A stretch of DNA of 64,000 nt, taken from assembly GCA_964019425.1 (NCBI GenBank), contig OZ025798.1:1240001-1304000 (forward strand), given 5' to 3'. This DNA comes from Flectonema sp. DT1601 (Eukaryota > Euglenozoa > Diplonemea > Diplonemida > Diplonemidae). Position numbers and translations under genes: made by a program. How positions within the stretch are numbered: position 1 is the stretch's first letter; every line of letters begins with the position of its first letter. This document shows, one piece after another, positions 10,694 to 20,973 of the stretch. The notes beneath the pieces are model-generated. The model had not been told where the DNA came from and made no database searches. It saw only the letters and a program-made list of their open reading frames with translations.

Positions 10694-11614
10694 GTTGTGA
10701 TAATTTATCATTTTGTAGGTATTTCACCCTTCACAACACAGAAAGAGATCATTTTGTTCGATTTCTGTAATGGAAGGTGACGTGCAATTCGGTTTATCGA
10801 ATCTCCCCGCGTGCATATGCGGGAGAATACTTTGGATTGGTCTCAAAGACTCTCTGTGTTTGAGACTTAATCTAAACTCCTCTAAGTGAGTGTTTACTCG
10901 ATTTGTTTTCTCACACCCCGAGGGTTCCCCTAAACTAGAAACAAAAAAGTTGCATTTGCTGTTTCCAGCCGTGGAATCGGCTGTGGAGCTGATGCTGTCT
11001 TTTTTTCGAGGAATATTATTTCCGTTTCTTTTCTTTTGTTTTGTTTTTCATTATAATGAAGTCGTGGTCGTGTTTTCTAAATACTTATTTGAAATAACTA
11101 ATTAATTGTGTTTGTTGAAGTTGACGACCAATCAGCTTTCAATATGTCAGCCAGCAATAAGTAGTTGGAATCAATTAAGAAGCTGACAACACTTTGCAAT
11201 GAAGGCAGTCAGTTGATCGCTCGGTTGGTTATTAAGAAATTAGACAAACTAAATAAATCATCCGAACCTTAAATAGGATGTATTTTATTGTAGTATTTGT
11301 CTGGTTGTGATTAATAAGTTGTTGTTTTTCATTAGTAGTGTGTCCTTAAGTATACAAAATGTGAGTTTTTATTATTATTATTATTATTGGTTTGGTATCA
11401 GTTAGGGTTGTTTGGTTTTTTATGTAGTCTCACAAACGGTTTTTTTTTTATATTCTGGAATTGTCAGCGGTGTCTCATTCTGATCAGAAAGGTTTCCTCG
11501 TCCGGTTTTCTTCCTCTTTTCAAAGTGTTTTTATTTTCCTTTTATTTAAAGAATGCAGAAAGTAATGTTTGTGTTCTTTTAATTTATTCTCTCTTGTGAA
11601 GTCTGCCAATTAAA

Positions 11615-11758
11615 GCAGTCATCACGCAAAGGTCTCACGTAGACGTTGGAGCAGTCATCACGCAAAGGTCTCACGTAGACGTTGGAGCAGTCATCACGCA
11701 AAGGTCTCACGTAGACGTTGGAGCAGTCATCACGCAAAGGTCTCACGTAGACGTTGGA
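11615..11758 (+). repeat. 36-base minisatellite, four exact copies
   Basis: Unit begins GCAGTCATCACGCAAAGG; copies start at 11615, 11651, 11687 and 11723 with no differences, and a fifth copy breaks off after GCAGTCA at 11759. The perfect identity indicates a recent expansion. The length is a multiple of three and leaves a repeating frame open on the minus strand, but that frame has no other support as a gene. Confidence 0.95.
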
Positions 11759-12031
11759 GCAGTCAAACTCCAGCATTGGCTCACAAGATTGAATTGGCGA
11801 AGATTCCTTTTTCCCTTTCCCTTCTCTTTGTGTTCAATTCCTCCCTTTTGGGTTGTTGAAATATGGGATTTCATATTATTGAGTTGGTTGAGTAAAGTCA
11901 GAAAATATAATTTATTTTTTATCAGCTGCACATTATAAACATTAGTATTCAGTAACTACAGAATGATGGTATTCTATTGTAGTGTTGTGTGCAGATGATG
12001 GTCTTGTTAACTTAGTTCCCACTTTCAGGAA

Positions 12032-12588
12032 ATGTTACGGCGCACGCGAATCTGCGCGGTGCTTCCCCCATTATGGCAGAAGGGAAATATTAACGTCGGT
12101 GAAAGGTATCATAATCCTGTGACGGGTGTGCTACCAGCACATTGGAAGAGAGCAAAAGATAAACAACCAGAGCCGAGTGTCTTTACTACTGCGAAGAGTA
12201 ATGCTCGATATGATTTAGAGTACAACTTCCCCGACCACGACCTGACATTAGAAATCCACAGCGTCTTGTCACCTACTCAGGTAGTTATATTTAGATGTTC
12301 ACCAAAGGTTTCAGAACTTGAGTTGAAGGTATGAAAACATCTCTTGTTGTTTATAAGAATATTGTCACCTGTTCTTCTGTTGAAGAAGTCAACAACCAAA
12401 AACAGAGTTACTTACAAAACGTGTACCAGATCACAACAATTAAAGAAATTAACTTTCAATACCGTCGTGGTGAGAGATGGATGGATGTGTTTGGAAGAAG
12501 ATGGAAACACCCTGACTACATGAGAGCCTACGTGTACCTGACAGAAACTGTTGAGATTAAGATCAAAGCAACACAACTAACACAATAG
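12032..12588 (+). CDS. MRPL23: Mitochondrial large-subunit ribosomal protein uL23m
   Basis: Exons 12032-12328 and 12406-12588 join in frame to give 159 residues. The spliced segment VVIFRCSPKVSELELK|SYLQNVYQI, followed by RRGERW...KHPDYMRAYVYL, matches the uL23m signature. In that family a beta strand is followed by a helix ending in YLe-IYnv, a basic loop and the PDYK-AYVqL strand. The N-terminus (MLRRTRICAVLPPLWQ) is basic and fits mitochondrial import. The intron has donor GTATGA and acceptor CCAAAAACAG. ATG 12032 lies three bases after the CCCACTTTCAG acceptor (AG 12027-12028). uL23 sits at the ribosomal exit tunnel. Confidence 0.8.
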
Positions 12589-12632
12589 ATGTAAAATAAC
12601 TCTTGTGACTGTTTACCGAGTAGACCTTCTCA

Positions 12633-13061
12633 ATGAACGGCTGTTGGTCTCCATTGTTTGACGTTCCAACAAAGACAGAACTAATGCTCGTCACACAACA
12701 TCATATATTTGAGTTCAAAGAGTTCCGGACAACAAACTCTTCACGAAGAGTTCACGTAGTCCGAGTAAAGTACGCTGCAGTAGTTCGAAGTATTAAACAA
12801 ACCCTCTCTGATTGTAAGGAGATGGAAACTACAGAAAGCAGCACAACATTCTTCTATAAGTTATTTGCTTTGCGTTTGACAAGTATGTACAAGAAGAAAG
12901 TAAAGAAAGAAAAAAAAAAAGTGTTGCAATTCCGTCTTAAGCAGGCGAACTTAACGCCATCACAGCTGATTTATTTAGATTTCACAGAAGTTGAACTTTA
13001 TTCGTCTCAACAGGTGACTTGTCAGATAATATATTTTATTGTTACTTCTACTAATTACTAA
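12633..13061 (+). CDS. Unidentified ORF, 142 residues (possibly spliced at 3' end)
   Basis: Open frame between uL23m and METTL4, rich in Lys, Thr and Ser, containing RVHVVRVKYAAVVRSIKQTL and LKQANLTPSQLIYLDFTEVELY. It has no family I recognise. A GT at 13014 could be a donor joined to an acceptor at 13111-13113, which would give a 138-residue product ending at 13149. Neither site fits the window's usual intron consensus well, and the upstream acceptor context is weak. The amino-acid sequence looks protein-like, but the gene is uncertain. Confidence 0.4.
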   Translation: MNGCWSPLFDVPTKTELMLVTQHHIFEFKEFRTTNSSRRVHVVRVKYAAVVRSIKQTLSDCKEMETTESSTTFFYKLFALRLTSMYKKKVKKEKKKVLQFRLKQANLTPSQLIYLDFTEVELYSSQQVTCQIIYFIVTSTNY

Positions 13062-13202
13062 TCACTAAACTGGATCGCCATCGTATGGCAATTCATTTGT
13101 TATGTTTCCTCAGATCTCACTTCGCCTTTGCTTCCGTTATTCAGTTTAAAGTTCGAAGAATAGTCTTCGATGCCGTGAATTAGTTTCCAAAAAGACAGTT
13201 CG

Positions 13203-14114
13203 ATGAAAAGAATAAAGCGAAGTAAGACAGACACAGCAGCCACCCTGTACCCGGAGTGGACAGCCTTTCATGAAAAGCTAAGCAAAATAATCGAAAGATG
13301 GTTAGGAAATGAGTGTGAAGAAGGTGTAGAAGAAGAGAAGTTGGTAAAGATGCACACCAACGACAGAGGAGCTGACTTAAGAGAGTGCGACCATCATCAC
13401 AAGAATTGGTTAATTGAAAACAACACTAACGACGATGTGATACTTCGCATTGCTAGCAATCGGAGAATCAAACTCCCGACAGGCAGTGCTATGCTGTGGA
13501 GTGATATCTCTCTGTGGGGGGACTTGGAATGTTTTACTTACAAACACATTGTTATAGACCCCCCTTGGCCATCTCACTCAGTTCGTAGAAGTAATTCATA
13601 TTCAACTCTCCAATTGTCTTCAATCAAAGATATCAAAATCAAGGAGATGACATCTGACGGAGCTGTGATAGCAGTTTGGGTAACTAATAACCTTTCTGTT
13701 ATTCAATGTGCCTTAGACTGTTTCACATTGTGGGGAGTAGGTGTGTCGAGCGTTCTAGTTTGGCTAAAATATTCCGATCCGACAAAAACTGAACTCGTTT
13801 GTCCGTTAAACAGCACTCACCGAAAGCCGTATGAAATTTGCATCGTTGGGAAGAAGGGTAGTTCTGCGGGGTGTTCGCTGTCTTATTTGTTGCGAATGCC
13901 ACTCAGAATTATTAAAACTCAGAGAGATGCTCATTCTCGTAAACCCTTCGTCGGTACTTACCTCGAATCGATATGTCGATGCGCTGATCCAAAAGCTCGT
14001 TCTCTAGAACTCTTTGCCCGTACTGTTTATCCATATTGGGTGTGTGCTGGTAATGAAGCTCCTGCTTTTAACGAAATACTTCCTCCGGTGGAAAAGACGA
14101 AGTCCGTATTGTGA
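13203..14114 (+). CDS. METTL4: METTL4-like MT-A70 adenine N6-methyltransferase
   Basis: 303 residues, single exon. The catalytic DPPW motif is at residues 119-122 within VIDPPWPSHSVRRSNSYSTL; the S-V-(K/R)-R-S continuation is characteristic of METTL4 rather than METTL3/14. Further family blocks are VWVTNN, HRKPYEICIVGKKG, HSRKPFVGTYLES and the C-terminal LELFAR...W...GNEAPAF. METTL4 proteins methylate N6 of adenine, reported for U2 snRNA (as m6Am) and, more debatably, DNA. The protein is shorter than animal homologues because most of the N-terminal extension is missing. It is probably nuclear. In a trans-splicing organism, snRNA and leader RNA are plausible substrates, but that is inference. 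Confidence 0.85.
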   Translation: MKRIKRSKTDTAATLYPEWTAFHEKLSKIIERWLGNECEEGVEEEKLVKMHTNDRGADLRECDHHHKNWLIENNTNDDVILRIASNRRIKLPTGSAMLWSDISLWGDLECFTYKHIVIDPPWPSHSVRRSNSYSTLQLSSIKDIKIKEMTSDGAVIAVWVTNNLSVIQCALDCFTLWGVGVSSVLVWLKYSDPTKTELVCPLNSTHRKPYEICIVGKKGSSAGCSLSYLLRMPLRIIKTQRDAHSRKPFVGTYLESICRCADPKARSLELFARTVYPYWVCAGNEAPAFNEILPPVEKTKSVL

Positions 14115-14201
14115 CGGTTTTACTGTTCTTCGGATGGTTTACTGTTGATTGAGTTATATTTTTTATTCTCACAGGGCGGGAGGGGTAAAGCGGAGGGTGA
14201 G

Positions 14202-17106
14202 ATGAATTTAGTTTTGAACCTGATCGAAGGTACGACTGATAAGGAGGCAGTCCTGGAGGGGAACATTATATGTCCACAACCTCTACGGATGTTGGATTTG
14301 GAGTCAGTTGCCGCTTTGTTTCGATCAGAGCAACATATCGTTCAGCTTCGTATTAATGGATACTTCATTGGAATGGAAGTAATGAAAGGATTACGTTCTA
14401 TTATTGCTCACAACTCACTTCGAAAGGTTGATTTTTCATTCTCTCGAATTGAAAGAAATGAAACAATAGAAATCGTCGACATATTGACTGCCAGGGGTGA
14501 TGACGGAAGGCGAAGCTTAGTCGGAGATTTGAATCTTTCGTTCACAGGAATTGGAATCACAGCAATCCCTCAGGTAGCTCGCACACTCGAATCGGTTTCA
14601 GCAAAACTGCGCAGTTTAACTCTTCGATACAACGCGATAACTGGACAGGGTCTGGGTCTCATTCTGAAATGGGCAATCGGACTTACTCACCTCGACTGCA
14701 GCTACTGTGGAATCCTCCGTCAAGCGACGGGAAGGGAAAGTAGTCTTTCATTTATTCTTGAAGGGATCCGTGAGAATACCGCGTGCTCTCTTTTACAACT
14801 TCAGGGAAATGGAATATCTTCGGCAGAGCAACAAAGAATATTTGAAGAGGTTGCCTGCAATAAAAGATCTTCTCTCCGACCAGGAAAGATTATTTTCACG
14901 GATCCAAGAGCAGAGTTTTTTAATCAACAATGTGACTCACTAAATCACTTCTTAGTGAGTGCCGACACTCACAACTCGCATCTCGCAGAAGCTTCAGAAT
15001 TAACACCTGACTGTACTCTGGGAGAATGGATAGGACAGGATTACATTCCACATGAAGAAGATGTTATTATTAATGATATTCAGAGACTTGAGTCCTCTCC
15101 AATTAATATTCCTCCACGAAGGTCTGCGTCATCAGTTTCTCACATCTCTCACAGTCGAGTTTCTATTGTAAGTGAGCAACCCAGCAATCATACAAATAAT
15201 TTACATAATAAAACTTCGTATGGTAGTAATGGAAGTAGTTGGCCTCAAAAGGAAGTTCTCAATTACATGGGACGAGCAGGGAGTGAGTCCCAACCACTCT
15301 CTGGGTGGGTAAATCGAAATGAGGAATCTTCCCATGCCTTCGCCCCCGCAAACCCGCAAACTACCAACAACAGACCTGCGGTCAGCCGTAACGGGACCGA
15401 ATCACAAAAGCAGGTTCATATAAATAACACCTCAACACCTCTTTCAATACGAAGCGACTATAGCGCCACTATCAGACAGGACCCTCCACAGCCGCATCCA
15501 CATCCTCGTCAGTCTCTTCATCCTTCTCATCCACTCCGCATCTATTCGACTACTCAAACAATAACTCAGCAGTCATCACCTCGAAGGGGAAATATTACAC
15601 CTCCGAGTGGTGCCTATGTTATTTCTCAAAATAGCATCGCAGGCACCGCAAACACCAGCAACTGGCAACGGGCGCCAAGTCCCACTCTGTCTGCTAGCCC
15701 ATCACCTTCTCGAAGGTCTTCACCAACTCGAAGGTCTTCGTCAACTCGAAAGTCTTCACCAACTCGCAGGTATTCTCCCAGTCGGAGACATTCTCCGTCC
15801 AGGAAAAGGCCTCGGAGTACGAGAAGCTCCTCACTGTACGACGTTACACCTCCCGAACCGCAATTACTCGAAACAAATTACTACCATCCTCCTCCATCAT
15901 CTTCAGTTGATTACCATCGAAGTACTCGTTCGAGGAGTAGTACTTCACGACAGAGAGCTAGTCCCCGCAGGGAGAAGTCGGAACTAGCTGAGGCAATTGG
16001 CAAGAGAAGAGATCGAATAACTCCCGCTCTGTTGAACGCTAGCATGTCAGGTGATGTAGTGTGTCGGGAGATTATTGGAGATCATTTATTCGGAGGCCTA
16101 CCTGCAGAAGGAGGGAAGCTTCAGGTATGTTGTCGGCAGTCATACGAAAGTTTTATTTTGAAAATATCAAAACAACCAAACAGGGTGTCCCATCTCAACT
16201 GGTTCCATGTTGCGGCCTTCCAAACGTACTAAATCATCTCCGTCTTGGGTGTGTGAAGCTGTCAAATCTTTCATTTGTTGAATATCATAAATGTAGTTAA
16301 AAAGGAAAATAAAACAAAACAACAATCAGATCTGATGAGCGTGTGACAGGAATTGCTAAGCTGCTGTTTATTTTATTATCAGCTCCCTGCAAAATACGAG
16401 CGACTGAAGAGTATGAAGTTCTCGCACAGGCATCTGCGCTGGTTGCCAGAAGTGCGGACCCGACATACGAGAGCATTCGAAGGAGAGATGACTACGACGT
16501 TAAGGTTTGTTTTATTTTAACATGTCATAAATAAGATGAAATATTATTTTCCTTCTGCCGAAATCGTTCCTCATTATAACAACAACAACAGCGACGGGAA
16601 GAGAACCGAAGGGCGAGGACATTGCTTCGAGTGCTTCGCCACCCACTTCCAATTCAAGAGAAGGAGAGGACCCGTTCCCGAAGTCGGGATCAAACGACAA
16701 CTCAGGTTACCCGCTCTCGTAGCTGTCCTGATCAGCCAGCTGTACGGAGAAGAGAGCGGACTCGCAGTGTTGGGTATCCTGCAGTTTCTACTCATGGAAG
16801 TAATGAATGGTTACATCAGGTCATCCCTTCCCGCCCCCCTCCGAGACCAAAGAGAGCCGTTTCACAGCCTCTCAAAAAGCAAAAAAGTCATCAGTCAGTC
16901 ATCCCGCCTCCAACACTCTCCCGACAGTTGGATCAGATTGTATTCAATCATTCTCATGATAAGGTTTGTATTTATTAGATGTGAGTAGTCTGTTATTCAA
17001 ACTAATTAATTATCTCATTCTCAATAATAAACAACAGGCTGTTGCACGAAGACACCTCAAGTCTAACAGGTCATACAGCCAACCAGCACGCAGTGGTGTT
17101 GTGTAG
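14202..17106 (+). CDS. Leucine-rich-repeat protein with RS/SP-rich tail
   Basis: Five exons (14202-16124, 16184-16248, 16330-16504, 16592-16963, 17038-17106) join in frame to 867 residues. Residues about 15-250 carry ribonuclease-inhibitor-type leucine-rich repeats (SLVGDLNLSFTGIG, LRSLTLRYNAITGQG, LTHLDCSYCGI, SLLQLQGNGIS). The middle is disordered and Ser/Pro/Asn-rich. It is followed by serial SPTRRSS/SPSRRH units and, in exon 4, RTRSRSRDQ and RSRSCPDQ, which resemble RS domains of splicing factors. No RNA-recognition motif is visible. The small exons were placed by frame and by A-rich CAG acceptors. ATG 14202 is the first in frame after the TTTATTCTCACAG acceptor at 14162-14174. Function unknown; an LRR platform with an RS tail could be an adaptor in RNA processing. 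Confidence 0.75.
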
Positions 17107-17447
17107 TTACTAATTGGTTTTAGTTTAGTCAGTTAACGGCGAGGTTACACCAAGCCAGTAAGTATTAGATAGTTTACTTTTTCTTAATTTAACCGTCGAG
17201 TACAGCAGCTTAGATTATCTTCCGTCACTACCTACGACGGATACAAAAATGCTTTTCTACTGGTCGGTCAGTTTTCTGTAATTCTGTGCGAATAGCGGAC
17301 ACGAGAATTTGTAAATTCTGTAAATTCAAAGACACCAGTTCCAATACAAAGATGTGTCTTTACAAACTTGTTAAGAAATGCAATCTTTGTATTGTTTGTT
17401 ATGTTTGCAGCTCTTTCACAATTTTTACTCGTCAGGCACATCAGCTG
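17107..17447 (+). other. Intergenic gap
   Basis: 340 bases with no separate gene. An open frame runs upstream of the next start codon to 17286 but is Cys/Lys-rich and unlike the protein downstream. The AG at 17434-17435 marks the likely acceptor. Confidence 0.5.
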
Positions 17448-18398
17448 ATGGTGAACACCGGTGAGCCTGCTGACACCCTCAACCAGCGATCACTTGCTTT
17501 GTGGGAAGCGGAGCTTCACACGCGAGAAAAAAGGATTAAGGAACAGGGTGAGAAAAAGGAAAATTACTTAAACAATGGAAAGACAGCATTAGTACGCTCC
17601 TGCGAATGTGAAATGACGAGAGACGTCGGCGAGTTGCTGACCGAAGTAATGAAAATACGGGACGAGGAGAAGGCTGCAATCGAAAAATGGAAAACTTCAC
17701 AGGAGGAGTTAACAACGAAATTAATAAAAGTAGAAGAGAGGGAGTTACGAATTCGGAGCATAGAAGACGGTCTGCGTAAGCGCGAACAGCAACTTCTCGA
17801 ACGGGAAATGCAAGCTAGTCGTAGAGAAGAAGCAATCGCTGTGAGAGAGTCTCGATTCTCAAACGATAACAACGAACACGTAGTCCCCCCAAAGCATCTC
17901 GACATACCTCTCATAGGAAGTCCCTCACCACCTCCTCAACAAAAAGCTTCAGATTTCGGAAAACCCTCACCAGCAGCATCTCCAAAATACGCAGAAGGTA
18001 AAACAGACTTAGATCCGAATTGTATTGAGTCATTCATCGAAAATATTTCTGACAGTGAAGGATCTGATTCCCCACGTGGAGGAATATTTACTTCTGAAGG
18101 AGTTGTTGGAATAGACAGATGGAAAGAGTTATATCATGCGACTGAGGAATCAGACCTTGGATCTGATAACAGCGATGATGAACCGTGTCTTAGTCGCAAA
18201 GACACGTGGAAAAGGAAGTTTAGTACCGTCAGTGCTGACAGTGCCTTTAGTGAAGATGAGTTTGAACAGTTTTATGATGAAGGTGACGGTCTTGATATGA
18301 AAGAAGCATTACTTCAATACATTCTAAGACATGGAAACGTTGACCTCCCTCCTGGTATGGATCCCGAGTTACTTTTCGAACTATTGGCCACTTACTAG
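17448..18398 (+). CDS. Coiled-coil protein with acidic C-terminus, unknown
   Basis: 316 residues in one exon, starting at ATG 17448, 13 bases after ACTCGTCAG. Residues about 20-150 are a strongly charged coiled coil (EKRIKEQGEKKENYL, RDEEKAAIEKWKTSQEEL, GLRKREQQLLEREMQASRREE). A Pro/Ser linker and an acidic, serine-rich part with several likely CK2-type sites follow (NISDSEGSDSP, EESDLGSDNSDDEP, SEDEFEQFYDEGDG). The tail (DLPPGMDPELLFELLATY) is compact and may be a short binding motif. No family recognised. Confidence 0.75.
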   Translation: MVNTGEPADTLNQRSLALWEAELHTREKRIKEQGEKKENYLNNGKTALVRSCECEMTRDVGELLTEVMKIRDEEKAAIEKWKTSQEELTTKLIKVEERELRIRSIEDGLRKREQQLLEREMQASRREEAIAVRESRFSNDNNEHVVPPKHLDIPLIGSPSPPPQQKASDFGKPSPAASPKYAEGKTDLDPNCIESFIENISDSEGSDSPRGGIFTSEGVVGIDRWKELYHATEESDLGSDNSDDEPCLSRKDTWKRKFSTVSADSAFSEDEFEQFYDEGDGLDMKEALLQYILRHGNVDLPPGMDPELLFELLATY

Positions 18399-18830
18399 TT
18401 TGTAATTATATAAACACTTACACCTGCTGAAGGCAGATCTCTGTCGAGAATATGGCTTCAGTGAGCTCTTTGTGCCGTCTCTTTTTGTTTTCGTTGTACA
18501 TTACCACAATACGAGTCTTGATAGTTATTCTTCCTCTTCTGTAGTTTCCAAGTCGGTGATACTTTTTTCAAAGAATTGAGACTTCTCTCTCCGTGCGTAT
18601 CCGTCTTTTTTTTCTTATTTCTTAGCGATGCCTTGATTAGTTAGTACGAGAAGTGTACCTAATGTGATAACAAGTTAGCAAGCTGTTGTTAGTCTGTTTT
18701 CCGATTAATAAACGTTTTTGTGACCTGGGAAACTACAAACAGAGAGCATGTGCCTTCTTCGTTAGAAAAAGTGCGACCTTGAGTTATATTTTTAAGTGAT
18801 AAATTGTTTTACTTCCAGTTGAACAGCAAC
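18399..18830 (+). other. Intergenic gap
   Basis: 430 bases with no ORF of note. The likely leader acceptor for the next gene is TTTTACTTCCAG (AG 18817-18818). Confidence 0.5.
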
Positions 18831-20973
18831 ATGCCTCCAACGAAGGAAAAGAGAAAGAGGGAGGATGTTGAAAAGGAAGAGCGCAACTACCTTCGAATGA
18901 TCTTAACGGCACCCGTTTACGACGTCGCTAAGGAATCGTCGCTTCAGGAGGCAAAGAGTTTGAGTCAGCGAGTAAACAACACTGTTTTCTTGAAACGAGA
19001 AGATGAGCAGCAGGTGTTCTCATTTAAATTACGAGGAGCGTACAATCGAATGATAAATCTCACAAAGGATGAACTAGCTCGTGGTGTAATCGCCTGCAGT
19101 GCTGGAAACCACGCACAAGGTGTCGCCCTGGCTGCGAAAAGATTAAACACAAGTGCTATCATTTGTATGCCGACCTGTACTCCAGGGATCAAAGTTGACA
19201 ACGTAAAACGGCTCGGCGCGGAAGTTCACCTAAAAGGACTTTCTTTCGACGAGGCTAAGTCCGAATGCATGCGAATTGGAAAGGAAACCGGGCGAGTACT
19301 AATCCACCCGTATGACGATCCTTACGTCATTGCTGGGCAGGGAACCATCGCAGTGGAAATCTTTCGTCAGCTCAGTACCGGGAAACGACCTGATATCATC
19401 TTCAGCTGCATTGGAGGAGGCGGTTTGATTTCCGGCATTTTGTTATACACAAAGAGAGTATTTCCTTCTTGTAAGGTCATTGGTGTCGAAGCAAATGACG
19501 CTAATGCAATGCAACAATCACTTGAGGCTGGGAAGGTGAAGTCACTCGAACACGTCGGTCTGTTTGCAGATGGCGCAGCTGTGAAGACAGTTGGCGATGA
19601 AACTTTCAGAATTGCTAAAGAGTGCGGTATTGATGATTGTATTACTGTTACAAATGATGAGATCTGTGCTGCTATAAAAGACATCTTTGAGGACACTCGT
19701 TCTATCGTAGAACCTGCTGGAGCACTAGCAGTTGCTGGAATGAAACGTTACATGTCTGACCATTCTTTATCTGGTAAGACGGTCGTTTGTATTACATCTG
19801 GTGCAAATATGAACTTCAATCGCCTTCGATTCGTTTCCGAACGTGCTGAGATCGGTGAAGACCGCGAGGCACTGATGTCGGTAGTCATCCCGGAAGAGGA
19901 GGGGGCGTTTTTAAAAATGTCGGATTGTATCTTCCCTTATCAGATTACTGAGTTCTCATATCGATTCCGACCAGGTGGTAAGGCTTACATCTTAGTAGCT
20001 TTTTCATCAGAGCAGAGGTCACTTGCTGTACCAGAAGTTATTAAAAAGTTAAGTGCTGCAGGTATGACTGCTACTGACGTCACTGATAACGAGTTGGCAA
20101 AATCTCACGGAAGGTACCTTGTGGGAGGCCGACACCCAGTGAAAGAAGAGCGACTGCTGAGCTTCGAGTTTCCCGAACAGGTCGGCAGCAGGCAACTTGA
20201 AAAACTCCTCGTCAAAATTCAGAAAGAATATTACATCACTCTACTTCACTACAGAAATCAGGGAAGTGGAACTGGAGGAGTTCTTGTTGGATTAAAGGTA
20301 TGATCTGAGTAGTTTTATTAAACAAAAGTTTCGTACATGACGTGTTGTCATAATTATTTGACTTCTTATTGTCACCTTTTCTCCTTAAAAGGAACAATGC
20401 CATCTTGTTCTGGCGCACGACTGCAACAAACTCAAGTGGAACGTGCGCAGCGATCCACACGGAGCAGCCTTCACCAGTACGTTAGCATCACATTCCACTC
20501 GACTCTTCCTCTGTCAAATAGTCAGGTAGCCCAGGGCAGTGAGAAGGGGGAAGTTGTACACCTACAATAACTAAACGGAAACCAGCCTTCAATCACAAGC
20601 AGTATCTGCATGAGAATGAAATTCTTTTGTCACGTTTATTCTGATGCTGAACCGCCTCTTTTCCGCTCCGCCGATCTTGCTGGAAGCTGCTCATAGTTAT
20701 GAAGTCAGATGGTAGTCTTTGCATGATCTGAAACCTTCTGCACAAGGGATGCGATATCAATCAAACAAACAAACAAACAAACAAACAAACAAACAAACAA
20801 ACAAACAAACAAACAAACAAACAAACAAACAAACAAACAAACAAACAAACAAACAAACAAACAAACAGGTTACAAAAGCACGCGAGGCCAAGTTTCAGGA
20901 GTTTATCGACAACTTGGGATACACATACCGCGAGGAGACAAACAATCCTGTCTATAAGAGTTTTTTGTGTTAA
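18831..20973 (+). CDS. ilvA: Threonine ammonia-lyase (biosynthetic threonine dehydratase) with two ACT-like regulatory repeats
   Basis: Exons 18831-20297 and 20869-20973 give 523 residues. The enzyme deaminates threonine to 2-oxobutanoate, the first step towards isoleucine. The PLP lysine is in SFKLRGAYNRM (lysine 66); other signatures are SAGNHAQGVALAA, the glycine-rich phosphate loop IGGGGLISG, VEPAGALAVAG and TSGANMNF. Residues from about 345 form the two ACT-like repeats seen in the feedback-regulated, IlvA-type enzyme, so isoleucine inhibition is likely. The small last exon encodes the conserved ending FQEFIDNLGYTYREETNNP, which confirms the splice. The 571-base intron is far longer than its neighbours and ends in 26 CAAA units directly before the CAG acceptor. 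No organellar presequence is evident (MPPTKEKRKRED). Confidence 0.95.
20762..20865 (+). repeat. (CAAA)26 microsatellite forming an intron 3' end
   Basis: Twenty-six perfect CAAA units run from 20762 to 20865 and lead straight into the CAG acceptor at 20866-20868 of the threonine ammonia-lyase intron. The stretch just before it (ATCAATCAAAC) resembles the CAAT/CAAA start of the SHMT intron-3 repeat. Confidence 0.97.

Larger units (their letters stand above)
10231..12031 (+). other. Long intergenic gap with minisatellite
   Basis: About 1.8 kb without a supported gene. Contents are a 25-base T run (10669-10693), a possible small hairpin at 10801-10827, a run of ATT repeats near 11370 and the 36-base minisatellite described separately. 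The open frames here are short and low-complexity. Confidence 0.5.

Noticed and set aside
10801-10827. Hairpin (CTCCCCGC ... GCGGGAG) as a possible structured RNA
   Set aside because: The stem is only about eight pairs with a bulge, with no other paired elements or conserved RNA-gene boxes around it.
20337-20570. Possible extra exon or nested gene inside the threonine ammonia-lyase intron
   Set aside because: The flanking exons join perfectly without it, in frame and at a conserved part of the enzyme, and the translation has no similarity I can recognise.
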